64,000 nucleotides of DNA from Prunella strophiata (taxonomy: Eukaryota; Chordata; Aves; Passeriformes; Prunellidae): contig JAZBQD010000034.1 of NCBI GenBank assembly GCA_036583965.1, positions 7,076,040-7,140,039 on the forward strand. The letters run 5' to 3'. Of the stretch, positions 1-12,039 are shown piece by piece (position 1 is the first letter of the stretch; each line of letters begins with the position of its first letter). Under the pieces are notes generated by a model. The model was not told the origin of the DNA and did no database searches. It saw only the letters and a list, made by a program, of their open reading frames with translations. A program made the translations under genes and the position numbers.

Positions 1-1935
1 TTGTCACTTTTCTACCCCTGTCAGGCCAGCAGGTACCAGCTGAGCAAGGCCATGGGGACACAGTAGATCTCGACACCTTTCAGGCATTGTGGTTGGCTCT
101 GGTGCAGAAATCAATCTGCCAGGAGCTCCTTGTGCTGCAGATGGAAATGAGAGTCTCAATTTCAATTTACTAAGCAAGAAAAGTTGCACGGGAGGGGGTT
201 GGTTAGGAAGGGAAAATCAGAATTCCTCAGCATGGCCTTTGAGCTGGGAGATGCTGTGTGCTGAGCCAGGAATAGCTCTGGCACCAGCCCGGGGGGCTGC
301 CAGAAACTTTCCTGTCTGTCCATCTACAACATGCAGCAGGTCAGAATTAGAAGAGTGAATTGGAAGAAGGGAGAAAGACAAGTTCAGGGGTTGTTTCTCG
401 TTGTTTTCTGTTCTTTGGCAGTTGGTTGGGTTATTTTTCCTGTGCCATTGGATCCCGTTCTAATTATTATTACAATTTTTTGTACAGCACACCAAATATT
501 TTTCTAAGCTTGTGACAAAAGTGTCAGCATAAAGTAGTACCAGAGTTCTGCCAGACGTGGTAAATGATACTCAGTGATCAGAACTGAACAGCAAAGCAGA
601 ATCTGTGTCAGAGGGAATGCCCACAAAACAAGGGAGGAATACAGGCATTAATGAGCCTGATATAAAACATTTTTAAAGCATTTTTATAGTTGCTATAGAA
701 ACACCTTGGCCTTCAGTCTTGCTAATTAGTTGGATTTTGCACATTTTATATTTGAAAATGCAAATTGGATTTCATAAATTATTACTTATTTTTCATTTAT
801 ATTTACAGTACTGTTATCCAGATACATGCAGGAAGTCTGAGATATTAATTAGTTATATAACACAAATAAACGTGACATTTATGGTCACAGGACATCTCTT
901 GTTTTAAATATTCATCTGGTAAATGCTTGGAGGAATTGTGCAAAGATTAATGCTTTTGTAGGAGAATTAGGTAAATATAAATGAATGGGGCCTAATGAGT
1001 TTTTTAATAAAGTGCATTTTTTGAGCAGTAGAACTGTAATAATTTTGGTCAAAGGAATGCAAGGTTGTCACTAAGTGGTTATGCAGGGCTAAGAATATTG
1101 CTCAGATTTTTCTCTTCTTCACCCCTGACAGAGGTGAGTCCAAAGAGGTCCCACACATGAGGTGGAGCACAAAATGACACTGAAAAGCCACATGTTTAGT
1201 TCTGTCTGCTTTACTTTCTCCAGTCTTGTTTGAAGTGTTGTGCCAATCAATGCACCTTTCCCATGTTGCATGCAGTAGTACAGGAAATACTCCAAATTCT
1301 TCCAGCATACACACGGTGCCCTTCTCTCAACTTTTCCTGTAGTAAATGCTCTGTTTGAGTTAGTGGTGAGGGCTGAGCTGAGGAACAGCCTGCAAAGATC
1401 AGGCCGTATCTCTGTGTGCAGATTTCCCTGTTCACTATGGATATGTGTTTGGGGACACTGAAAATTCAGTTCTTCTTGTCCTTATTTGATCTGTGATTTT
1501 AATAACTAAGCAAAAGCCTTTTTGCTTTGGTGGTCCAGTGGACTATTATTATCTAGTGGATATCTATTGCACTTTACTAATTTTACTGCAGTGTTTTAGC
1601 AATAAGCAAAAATATCCTGTTTTCCTGTATCTGTAGTTCCATGTTCATACGTATTTTTCCAAGTGCAGGATGCTAAATAGTTTTAGGAAGGCACTTGAAT
1701 AAAAATCTCAAAAATGTGGCCTGTTCATATGTTATCTTGTTAAATCAGTGACTTCTGTAGGTTCATGTGTTCTGGACAGCACTCACCAGAGTTTAAATCA
1801 GTTTATTAGCTGAGAATAGGAACAGCTTGTTGGAATCCAGTCCCTTAAAACCATATAAATAAAATGCTAAACAGATTTACTTTATGTGTTGCAACGAGAG
1901 GAACAAAAGTTTGGAAAAGGCTTTGGAAACTGAAA
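1..1935. other. noncoding stretch, no gene seen
   Basis: The first 360 bases are of mixed composition and the rest is mostly AT-rich. Open frames are 60-90 codons, overlap on both strands and resemble nothing I know. A POU octamer lies at 758-765. At about 1107-1139 a pyrimidine-rich tract runs into an AG directly followed by GTGAGT, a shape like a recursive splice site, but one example is weak evidence. I see nothing else that needs explaining. Confidence 0.7.
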
Positions 1936-1939
1936 GTGA

Positions 1940-2270
1940 AGTGAGCAGGGAGTGCTTGCCCACGAGGTCCGGAGTGGGAATGCCACGGCCAGCAGCTATC
2001 GGAGCGCCGCAGACAATGCTAATGGAACAGCTCCCAGGTCGGAAAACATTTTTGTTGGCTATTTGATACTCGAAATGCCAGCAGACAGCCAATCTGAAAA
2101 GGGAAAAAATTACATTCCTGATATGTTACATTGTGTTAAATTGGATTCTGTTGTCATGCCATGTACTGCTGTGTCATTTCATGTATTGACTTTTAACCGG
2201 CTGGAACCGTGTCGTTCTTGGAGATTGCAACCTGACAAAATCCAACCTGTGTTATTGAACGAGCAGCCGC
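1940..2270. promoter_or_regulatory. candidate conserved noncoding element (CpG-retaining)
   Basis: About 13 CpGs fall in 310 bases, against roughly one per 100 in the flanks. The block includes an ACAATG SOX-type core near 2013 within a run of non-repetitive sequence. It coincides with the longest open frame of the window (+ strand, 1952-2464, 170 codons). That frame has no recognisable domain, and a 157-codon frame overlaps it on the other strand. I read the block as regulatory sequence that has kept its CpGs. Conservation was not testable. Confidence 0.35.
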
Positions 2271-2538
2271 TATTTCTCTTCTGGGGTTCTGGAAACCAGA
2301 GGAGGAATTCTCTCCTAAGCATTTACAGAGTCAGGCCTATGAGTATGGAGCACATTTTTATGCTGATTACTGTCTTTCGTGCCAAACCAAAGAACTGTGC
2401 CTGTGGAAGTGAGGTGGGCAGAGAGCTGCTCACACAGAGGACCAGATCTTGCAAAGTTAAATGATATGGAGGAGTGGGGAGTGGGTTTCTGCTGAAAGTT
2501 CCACAGGGCTGAACAAAACTGGGTGTGAGCTGTGAAAA

Positions 2539-2582
2539 TTTTGGCCCCATATATTTTTGCCCCATATATTTTTGCCCCATAT
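2539..2582. repeat. 15-bp minisatellite, about 2.8 copies
   Basis: The unit TTTTTGCCCCATATA recurs with G-C-C-C-C-A-T blocks starting at 2544, 2559 and 2574, a period of exactly 15. The period is a multiple of three, so the minus-strand frame across it reads as a five-residue repeat. That is a by-product, not evidence of coding. Confidence 0.85.
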
Positions 2583-3314
2583 TCTTCTTGCAGTGGTTTT
2601 TGCTGCCACTCAGAATTCCTCTGATAGAGAGGATAGTACCTGGGTAGATGGTGTGCACCCCAAAGTGTGGTGTTGATCACTCTGATGGGTGGCTGAACAT
2701 CTGCTGAGGCAGCTGGCTCAGCTTCCTGGGGCTTGAGGAGAGGGCCAAAATGGGGAGAATAATTTGATCCCTTGTAATGAGTTCTCAATTAAGTGTCACT
2801 GCGTAGGAATAAGGCCATCAGAAATGCTTAGGTAGACAATGACACATTTTAACATCTCAATACCAGCAAAAAATAAAAATAAATGTATTTATTTATATAA
2901 ATAAAAGTTCAGTAACTTCTGTATAACTGAGGTAAGAGAAAATATTTGCAGAAGTGGAACTCGGCCTTCTGTGAGCAACGTGCGTGAAATGTGGTAATGC
3001 TGAATGTAAACAAAAAAGAGTTAAAACATGAAATTTAAGGCACAGTTCAGTGAAAAGTCAAGGAGGACAGTGTGCACCCGTCCTCAGCCTGACACATGGG
3101 CCACTTTGCCAGGATGTTGCTGCACTGGTAATTATCTCTGGAGCAGACAAGCTGTTCCCTGTAGCAGGGCCGGCATTTCGGCTCCAAACTGGGAGAAGGG
3201 GCAAATGGACAGTTCTTATTTTGTTGTTTTCTTTTTATGGACATCACCTCTTCTGCTCTCCAAGTCCTAAAAATGTTTTTGGTTTTTTTAGGATGGATTA
3301 AGCAAACATTGTTG

Positions 3315-3334
3315 CTTTTTTCTTTTTCTTTTTT

Positions 3335-3366
<32 letters not shown>
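3315..3366. repeat. T-rich tract ending in T(30)
   Basis: Interrupted T stretches lead into an uninterrupted run of 30 T at 3337-3366. This is the longest mononucleotide run in the window. No adjoining retrocopy was recognised. Confidence 0.95.
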
Positions 3367-3575
3367 CTGCTTCTCCCCCAATACTTATTTGTAGAAGGAG
3401 GGCAGGAGACAAAATGAAGCAAAATGCAGAAGTTTTGCTTTCCAATTTCTTTGCCAAAATGGAGGTAATGAAATCAGTAATCCTCTTGGGATTTCTCTCT
3501 CTCCCTCACTCAAATTTTTTGGTATTTGTGACATTTGCTCCTCATATGAGGAAATGCTCCTAAAAAGTCCCACAC

Positions 3576-4180
3576 TGCAAATGTCAATAAACAAAGCAAT
3601 AAAAGAAGGCGGGATCGGTAACAAAAAGTCATTGTTTTTTGGTATGTGGTGAACAACAGCAGCACGAACCTCTCAAAATAGACTCCATCCTCCAGGACGA
3701 GGCCCCCATCCCTCTCCTGCAGAGGATAAACGAAACACCGAGGCATTTGCTGGTCCCCAACCCCACCAAAGCAAACAAGCCCTTGAATTCAGGGCTGTCA
3801 TCGGCACCGGGAAGGCCCTTGCAGGATCACAAAACAAATCGAGCAGCGGAGGGTTTCCGGGCAGGCAGCTAACAAAAATATACTATCAGAGGATGCAGTC
3901 CACTGAGCTCTGTGTCCGACCCAGCAGTGGGCTGCAAACCTGGGCTTCCGCTGCTGCGCTTCGCCCCACATCTGCAGGGGCTGCCACCATCAGCCCCACT
4001 TCAGAAATCAGATACTCGGGGTATCAGGAAGTTGATTCGACTTCCACTTCCTTAGCAAAACACGCATTAATATTTAAGGTTTTCTTTTATAAAGCCGTGT
4101 TCTGTCTCGGGCGCTGGGTGAAAATTATGCGCTGGGAAAATTCGCTGGGATGGAGCTGGAGCGTTCAGGGAGCCCAGGCC
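3576..4180. promoter_or_regulatory. candidate enhancer / conserved noncoding element, CpG-rich
   Basis: About 25 CpGs lie between 3609 and 4183, roughly four times the local background, in sequence with no simple repeats. Two internal structures stand out. GGAAGT (4027-4032) faces ACTTCC (4040-4045), with a third TTCC core at 4048-4051, a dense ETS-type arrangement. CGCTGGG occurs three times at 4112, 4130 and 4143, separated by AAAATT-containing spacers. The open frames across the block are short and unrecognisable. A regulatory role is inferred from composition and motif density only. Confidence 0.42.
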
Positions 4181-5030
4181 GCTTTCTGAAAAGCTCAGGG
4201 TAATTGAATCCTGCTGGTTTGTTAGTGGTTTTTGACAGCTTTATATAAGTACTAAATAATATTTATAAAAAAATGGAAAAATGTGTCCGCACAGGCATAC
4301 ACACACCTACAAAAAGGAGGGAAAAAAAAAATCTGTAAAACGTTTCCACACTCAGTTAGAAAAGAAATCGTGTTTATTATACTCAGTTCTGCACTGTGTT
4401 CAGCATCTTTCTTCAATTAGATGGCCAGATGACACAGATCTTCCTGTTACTTTCAGTAAGCACAAGCTTTACTATCAAGGTTGGACCTTTTGCTTTTCCT
4501 TTCTTGAAAGACAATTTCCCTTTAAAAAAAGCCCCATATTTTATTGTAACAGATTAATAGGGTGCCACAAAACTGATAACGCAATCTTGAATGCTGTGTG
4601 GAATTCCACTTCTAATCCAAAAGTCTCATTTTTCATACATTAAAACATGTTTTTTGCTTATGAAGGTTCCTTTTTTTTTCCCTTTTAAATGTTGCTGGGA
4701 TAAAAAAACCAAACAGGAAAACGGTTCTTTAAGGGCTTTACTGATTCTGTGTGAATAATCTATTTTTTGGAATAAACAGCCTGTATATGTTAATGTTAGT
4801 TATCTGAAGTTTCGTGGTCAACAGATGTCCAGTGAAATAATATGCAAAGGTTTAAATTCAGATGCTTGAGTGTTCTTTCATGGAAAATTTACCTTGTAGA
4901 ATCAGACATCTTGTCTTTTTAGAAACACTAAATCCCTTTTCTCCCTTTTAAATCAGAAATTAATGTAAACGCGCCCAATATACTCCCATACACCGATATT
5001 TAAAACAACAAGCACAACTTTTGACAGCTC

Positions 5031-5050
5031 TTTACCCATCTGTGGGTAAA
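5031..5050. other. perfect short inverted repeat
   Basis: TTTACCCA at 5031-5038 is exactly mirrored by TGGGTAAA at 5043-5050 around TCTG. The AT-rich block before it (4940-5030) holds GTAAAC and a small CpG group. It may be a dimeric factor site or chance. Confidence 0.5.
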
Positions 5051-5343
5051 ACACAACAGTCAAACCTCTGTCTCTCCCCAAAAATTGGGCTTAGGCAAAT
5101 AGCAGAGACTTAAACTCAACAAACTCGGTCTCTGCAGGGCTGATGGTAAAAGAGCATTCCAGAGCCTGGAGTCATGTATCAGCCGTGGCCTGTTTCCCAT
5201 CCCGGCTTGCTGGGAGCTGGGAACAATTAACAAGAGGGCCACAGCTGATCCCGAATGATGGGCTGACAGATTGGGAGTGAAAGTGATCTCCAAGGTGCTT
5301 AGCCTCAAACCACAGCCTTGGGGATCTCTGGCAGAGATTTGCA

Positions 5344-5366
5344 GGGATGCAGGGGGAGGGAAGGGG
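5344..5366 (+). other. canonical G-quadruplex motif
   Basis: Four G tracts (3, 5, 3 and 4 G) at 5344, 5352, 5358 and 5363 are separated by loops of 5, 1 and 2 bases, which satisfies the usual G3+N1-7 rule. A further G4 run follows at 5384. Folding in the cell is not shown. Confidence 0.65.
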
Positions 5367-6050
5367 CTGCGGCAGCAGCTGCCGGGGCTGGGCTCGGGAT
5401 GCTGGAGGTGCCAGCCCTGGGGTCACATCCCCAGCCAGGGAAGGGGAAAGGGATGGAGGATTTTGCTCATGGGAGCAGTGGCTCTTCTCTTCCAGGTGGT
5501 CTCAAATTAATATTGGACAAAGGGATTTTGTTGGTATTTAGGGCATTTAATTAATAAGCTGCCAGAGAGGGAAAACAGATTTGAAAGTTGGCATGGCTTT
5601 CTTGCAATACAAGCTGGATTACTGTCCCCCTTCAGCTCATGTTTAGCCACTCTGATTGTTGCCTGCTCCTCTTGGTGAGGAATCTGGATCACAAAAGCTT
5701 TGTTTTCAGCATCCATCTGTCTGCCCATCCTCAGACAGGGACCCTCTCAGCGTTTTGTTTTATCAGCCTTGGCTTATCTGAATCTGTGCTGCAGCGGGAG
5801 GGGCTGGGGCAGGCTCAGACAAGGTGTGTGGGTGGTTCAACACCAGCAGAGCTCCCCAGCACAGCAGCCACTGCAGCTCCCTCCTGGAGCATCTCTGTGC
5901 AAGAACTGCAAATAGTCACTGTACCAGCTCCCAGTCCCTCAGCTGAGACCCATCAGCCACAAACAAGGGGCAGTTGGCAGTGCTTAAAATTTATAATTTT
6001 TTCCCATGGGAAGCTGCTGACATGCAAACCTACCTACAGAGCCTAGGGCT

Positions 6051-6066
6051 TGCTGCTGCTGCTGCT
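6051..6066. repeat. (TGC)n short microsatellite
   Basis: Five TGC units and a partial one lie in tandem. The run is not in a supported reading frame. Confidence 0.85.
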
Positions 6067-9000
6067 CTACCTGGATGCTGAACTGGGCTTTTAATTGGTT
6101 TCCCCAGCCTGTTTTCCAAGTGTAATAACTGGGTTTGGGTCCTGAGCAAGTGTGTGTGTTGTTATTGTTGGGGACATGGCTGTGATTTTCTGACGAGGCT
6201 GAAGGGGTGAGGTGCCCAGGTCCTTTGAAGTGTCAGCCTCAGCCCATTGTGCTCCCAAGCTGTAAATCAGTAACTGATAAAATAGTGTCTGTGTGTGTGT
6301 GACCCCTTGTGTGTGTCCCTGTGAGCAGGCTGAATCTTTAATGCAAGGGAGAGGAAGGGGCTTTCTGCAGGTGAATATAAAAGAAACGTTGAGGTTCTTT
6401 AGAGGTGGCATCCTGGAGATAGTTATATGGGAAAAGTCAGACACAGCCTAGGGGTGCATCTTTATTTTATTTATTTGTTCATTTGGCCTGGAGCTGGACT
6501 CATCCTATGATTGCAGCTGCTGTAAAACTTGTGTAAGGGCCAGTACTGCAAAGTAGGACTGAGTGCCTTTTTGTGAATTCTCTGAGCATTCAGAGAACAA
6601 TTTAATAAATAGACTGAGAAAGCCATCACTTCTTAGGTTTCTAAAATAATATCTTTCCCCATCATTTTTCCCTTAACTGTTTTCTATTAAAATTTTTTGA
6701 GAGTGAAGTTAGGGGCATTGAATAATTTCAATTTTAAAAGATGGGAGCCATTTTAATAGATAAAGTGATGTTTCTGGAGTGGTTTGTGCATTACAGAATT
6801 TGCTTTTTCTTTAAGTCTGATTCTTATGCCCTCACTGTGGAATGTTTGTATGAGTGAATCTTTGCTGGCAGGGGACAAGAGATGAGACACGAGAGGGGCT
6901 TGTCACTCCGGAGATGTCAGCTAATTCCTGCTCTAGTTTTCTGCTAGGCTTCAGGTGATTGCCCCTGGTTTTCCTGAGAAAAACTCAGCATTTTGGATGC
7001 CAAGTTTTTCTGAAAAGGGGAAGAACTGAAAGTATTGAGAATTGCTGAAGGCTTGAGGTAGCTGTCATGCCTGAGCACTTGGAAACCTGTCCTTGCATTT
7101 GTCCAGGGTGATCTCCTGGAGCGAGACAACTCCAGCTGCTTTCCCAAGAAGTTGGGTCTCCTGGCCAGGTCCCCAGCTCTGTCCTTCAGCCCTTTGCACA
7201 GACAGTGACTTGTGCCTCGGCCGCTTTGCTCCTTACAAATTAGGACTGCTACAGTTTAAAATTTAAACCATCATAAAATACTTGATTCCCAGCTGTGTTC
7301 AGATTGCAGAAATGTTACCTTCCAAGTCAGGATGTCCCCAGCATCCTTACTTAATGAAATAAACTTTTTTTTTTTTGTTGCTAAAAGTGAGATTTCCCTT
7401 TTCCTCATTGAAGTGTATTTTCTTCTTAAAGGTACGAATGTTTCCTTTTATGCTCCTTCTGCCTTTTTTTTCCTCTAGGTAGTCCCTTGGGTACCCATGC
7501 AATGGCCATTTGGTCATTCAGGGGGAAAAACACATTTAACAAATGCTTTTCTGACCCATATCTTGCTTTGAGATGTGCAGAAGATGGATAGCCCTAATAC
7601 ATTCTGCTCTCTTCCTTGGACAAAGCTACCCAAATTTCACAGACAGAATGTATGTTTTCCATGATGCAAAGTTGCAAATTGTATTTTCATCCAGATTATT
7701 GATGTTATTTTTGAGGTGTTGTAACTATAAGCATGGAACTGTGGAATCTGTTTTTAAGAGAATGCAAAATAGCCCTTTAAATTATAAATACTCAGCATGA
7801 AAAGTTCTGTCACATTTTTTAAGAGCCTGCTGACAAATAGGTTTGTGCTGGGAAATGGCTTCCTAAGCATGTTTGGTTGTGTGTGTGTGTTTCTGTCTGA
7901 AAATGGGGATATTTTATTTTAGAAGGATTCCTGTGAGTTGTGTGTGTGTCTTGTGGGACAAACCCCTGCTCACTGGTGGTTTCTGTGATGATGAGTCCAA
8001 GGTCACTTTGTGGCATTGATGGGATTGTGTTTAGTGGCCTCTTTGCTTGGGTTTTAGGATTACCTGGGAACTGTATTGACACCTAATAATTTCAGAGCCT
8101 GTTGCACTCCAAAACCAAAGCACACTTGATAAAAACAGCATCAATGCTATGCCATGTGCAGAGGTATCTCCAAGGCACCAGAGTCTGAAGAGCTGTAACT
8201 TTGCAGAGATACACAAAGGCTGTGAGAAATCTGCATTTGCTGCTCCTTTTTCCTGGTTATTAAAAAGTAAGGAAGAGCCCAACTTGGATAATTTCTTTTC
8301 GTCATTAATTTTCAATGAGAATGTGATTATGCTTTAATTGATGAGCTCTCCTGTGAAATCTCATGGCATAGATAATAAAACTAACAGGTATTTTCCTGAC
8401 CTGGGGAAAGAACAGACTTTCCCTCTGTATAACCACAGTGGTAATGATGCCTAATAGAGAACATAATTTCACCTTTTTCTTTTCATTTTTTAGTTCTGCT
8501 CCATCACTCACTGAGGACCACAATGTCAGCAAATGTGTACACCTTCATATATTTTTCAAGATGTGCTTGCCACACACACACATCTGTGTGATAAAGCCTC
8601 ATTTTATGCCCTATATTAGACCCTCTTCCAGTCCGGGGTTATTTGTTCCCTGGTTTTGGATTATCTTGGAGCAGGAACTTCTGTGATGCTGGGATTTGGT
8701 GATTATTGTTCTTGACATTTTTCTCTGTGGAAAAAGAAGAGAACTTCCTTGTGACTGCATTTTGCTGTTCCAGGTGTATGCACCACACAGCATCTTTACT
8801 ATCTACTGATACCCCTTCTGAGGTTAATCTATTGTAAAATTAGATTGTAAAAATGGACACAGTTTCCACATTTACATGCCAGCACTGAAAGAATCGTGGA
8901 ATAATTCAAATACTGCACAATTCCTTTTGCAGAAATCACTGCAAAATTCATTTGTAAGTGTAAACCATGGAAATTAGCATGGATTCTTCCTCAGTTCAAT

Positions 9001-9420
9001 TCATCTTTCAGAGGTTCTTACCCTTCCCAATCTGATTGCCTTAAGAACACAGATTGTCTTCTCTTGATGGTGAAACTGCTTTAATCCCCTTTTCCAAAGG
9101 TCAACTAATCTCCAGTCTTAAGTGCAATAGATGCAAATACAGTTCTCTTGCCTTGTTCCTTCTAATTTAATTCTCTCCTAAGCTTTCATGTATAAACCTA
9201 GTAATGGATCAAGTTTGGAAGGGGTCAAAAGGTTTCTGTTCCAGTAAAATTTAAATTGACATCGCATACTGATAATGGTTTGCTCTACTTTACTATAAAC
9301 ACCAGCTACTACTCTATTGGGATATCATTTTGTGCAAGAAGGCAGGGCTCCAAACTGCAGTAGAACATATTCTTTGTTTTTCTGCAGAAGTTGATGACTG
9401 CAACCTGTGATAGAAGAGAA

Positions 9421-9940
9421 CCAAAAATGCATAATTTTTAATTCACAGTTGTTGCGCAGCATCTTTGACCAACATGTTTAATTCCATCACCCCTAATTGC
9501 ATTTATAATGAAAAAAAATGATGCAGATTGCACAGAAATATAAAATTAACAATTAATTACCTGCCCATTGCTGAGACATAAATAAAGGCCAAAATGTGAT
9601 TATTTTTTAATTACTAGAAAAAAAGGCTCAGTATTAACTACCTGTATGTAGCTGCTTTTCTTTCCTGGTCTTTGGTGTAGAAACCCCCAATTTTAAAAGC
9701 CAGTGAATGAACACAGTGCAGCATCTGACTGGCTGCAGACAGAGAATGGCAAGTGAATTCTGCAGTATTGACAGGGCTGTTTTCAAGGGTGGAACAAGCC
9801 CGTGATGTCTCACCGAGCTGGATCCCTCTTTGTTGTTAAATTGGAGAAAGGGCTGGTGTGTTATCAGCGAGGGACACTTAGAGGATTTGATTGATAAATT
9901 TACTGCTCCTGTGGATTACCTCGTCCTTTTGTGCAGGACT
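9421..9940. promoter_or_regulatory. candidate conserved noncoding elements, homeodomain-type
   Basis: Two neighbouring blocks stand out. At 9425-9625, TAATTA cores sit at 9554-9559 and 9608-9613 with further TAATTG and TTGCAT words. At 9790-9935 the block retains CpGs (ACCGAGC, CAGCGAGG, CTCGTCC) and carries TTGATTGAT followed by AAATT near 9888, a PBX/HOX-like word. No repeats and no open frame of note are present. Conservation is not known. Confidence 0.33.
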
Positions 9941-12035
9941 GGCAGTGTCAGGACTGGGTCTTGACAGACACCAGAACATGTGTCCCTCCTAATTTACAGT
10001 GAGGACCAGGGAGCCAGGACGTCGTCAGACACCAGCCCACCCTGACATGGAGTGGAAGGCCTGGGTTTTGTTGGGTGGCACTTTTTCCTCCTCCAAGACA
10101 GCCTTTCCTATAACTGCTCTCCATGATCTCATGATGCACTGAAAGTGCTGCGTGATCATTAACGGAGTACGCGGAGGGGCACAGCAATAAAAGATGGAGT
10201 TATTGATCAGCTTGTCTTTTAAAACAAATGGTTCTACAGAGCTTATAGCTTCATGCAAGGAACTTAAAATAATTTTTGTTCTAACCTTGTAGGAGTTTCT
10301 GGGCTGTCTTTTTCCTGCAGGGAAGCATGGAAGGTGTTGTTGGCATTGCAGCCATACCAGCCCCTGGTTGTGCTGGTGGGCTGCCCACACTCTCTAGGAA
10401 ACCCTAAATGAGCATTTTTGAAACAAAACACTGCAGGGTATTGGATTCTAGCTCAATGGTAATTTGGGTGTGTGTTTTTCCCTGAAGCAGGTAAGGGCAA
10501 AAGATAAACAAGGCATTCCATGATTGAAGGGTATTTTAATTTTCAGGGTACTCAGGATGGGGGCAGTGCTGGAGGCTCTGGTCCCCCTGCTCTGCCTCCC
10601 AGGTGGGCTCCCACCACTGGAGCAGGGAGCTTGCTGGAGCAAGGGCTGCATGGTTCTGCTCTTTGTTCCCTGGCTGCCTGAGGTAAATGGCCAGGGAACT
10701 TCAGTGAGCATCTTTCCTTAGGTTAGCAAAAAGGGAAAGGCAAAAAAAAGGAAAGGGGGAAAAGAGAAAGATAGGAGCAATCCATATGTGCCCTGCCAGC
10801 CTGAAATAGCTCGCCACAGGTTTGAAATCCATTTCCCACAATGGTAAGAATTAAAAAGCCACAAAAGCCAACCTGTACGTTTGTGCTGTATGAGGATTGC
10901 TGATACACAGCAGAGCTGTCATTTTAGGAGGAAATCATCCATCATCTGCCTGCTAGTCCCCAATAATCACCTTCTATTACAGTCAGATTGAATCTTCAAT
11001 CGGTGGCGTAATGCCAGTTTTTCCACAGTTCTCAGTTTCCTGTTCTTTACAGAGGTATTCAAAATAATTTGCCATTCAACTCTACAAATGTAGCACTTGT
11101 GGAGAATATTATTATTGTTAGCATGTTGCTTCTAAAGCAAATCCATGCTGAAGCATAATTTGCTGAATTAATCATTGGTCACCCATTGAATCAATTTCCC
11201 CGTTTTTTGCCCCCACACCCAGTTAGGATTTTGTAATCATTGATGTTGTTGTTGTTGTTGTGTTTTGTCCACACTGATGCAATGCACAATTTGAAAAAAA
11301 TGTTGAGCAATGGCCCTTTTGCTGATGATAAGAGCAATGACCTGATTAGGAAAACTCCATCAAGCAGAAAGCCAAGGGTGCCTGCACAAGGAGGACTCAC
11401 AGGAGTAAAATTGCCAGTGAAAGTGAAAATGTTAAAGAGTTTAGGATCAGTTTTATGGCATCTCCCTCTTTTTTAATTGGTGGTGTGTGGGGATGCAGCA
11501 GAGACAACAAGTGTCTAAGCCCCAAAGATTGCTGAGCAGGCATCGTGGGGAGTGTTTTTGCGGTACTGAGGGCCCAACAAAACTTACCCATCTTTTAAAT
11601 ACTTCAATGTATGTGAATTTTCACATCTCTTTCCCCCCTTCTCCCTGGTGTGAATTAAGATGCAGCCTTGTACTAAATTGAATCTCTGCCTATCTTTTGC
11701 CGTGCTTGTGATTGCCTCTGCTTTTCACATGTCATTTTAGTCTTCACCAAATAGATTTCTTTTAGCTTTTTGTGCAAAATTGAAGTACTGTATTAAAGCA
11801 GAAGCCTTTAGGGCATACCGTTGTTTTTTTTTTTTCTTTTGGAAAATAAATAATAGTAAAATTTAATTACTGTACCTACTACTTAAGTAAAGTTTTGGTT
11901 CCTCAATCCAAAGTCCAATTTCCTACTTTGTGGTTAAAGCTCCGGTATGTTTTGAGGGCAGTGTACTGTTACATGCCTGAATGCAGCAAAGGAAAATAGG
12001 AAATAATTCACTCTGGCTTGAAAAGGGTGGGGATT
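9941..12035. other. noncoding stretch, no gene seen
   Basis: A small CpG group lies near 10155-10175. A CAG|GTAAGG word at 10488-10496, preceded by a short pyrimidine stretch, resembles a recursive splice site. A (TTG)n run sits at 11244-11260. The sequence at 11090-11200 is low in simple repeats and could be a weak conserved element. Open frames reach 121 codons (minus, 10025-10390) without recognisable content. Confidence 0.6.
11244..11260. repeat. (TTG)n microsatellite
   Basis: About five and a half TTG units lie in an otherwise ordinary AT-rich stretch. Confidence 0.85.
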
Positions 12036-12039
12036 TCTT

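Larger units (their letters stand above)
2271..3575. other. noncoding stretch with a short tandem repeat and T tract
   Basis: The stretch holds a 15-bp tandem repeat at 2539-2582, an 18-bp perfect AT palindrome at 2888-2905 and a long T tract ending at 3366, each listed or noted separately. Otherwise it is AT-rich sequence with short chance frames. No gene is visible. Confidence 0.65.
4181..9420. other. noncoding stretch, simple repeats and small motifs only
   Basis: It contains a G-quadruplex motif at 5344-5366, an 8-bp inverted repeat at 5031-5050, a (TGC)n run at 6051-6066 and short GT runs near 6291 and 7878. A 7-bp inverted repeat around one A lies at 7254-7268. A FOX-like GTAAAC word is near 4965. 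The open frame at 5588-6046 (152 codons) has no known domain and is within chance expectation. No exon could be supported. Confidence 0.65.

Noticed and set aside
1952..2464. 170-codon open frame on the + strand, longest in the window
   Set aside because: About 0.5 frames of this size are expected by chance in 64 kb. It has no recognisable domain and overlaps a 157-codon minus frame. The CpG-rich part is better explained as a regulatory block.
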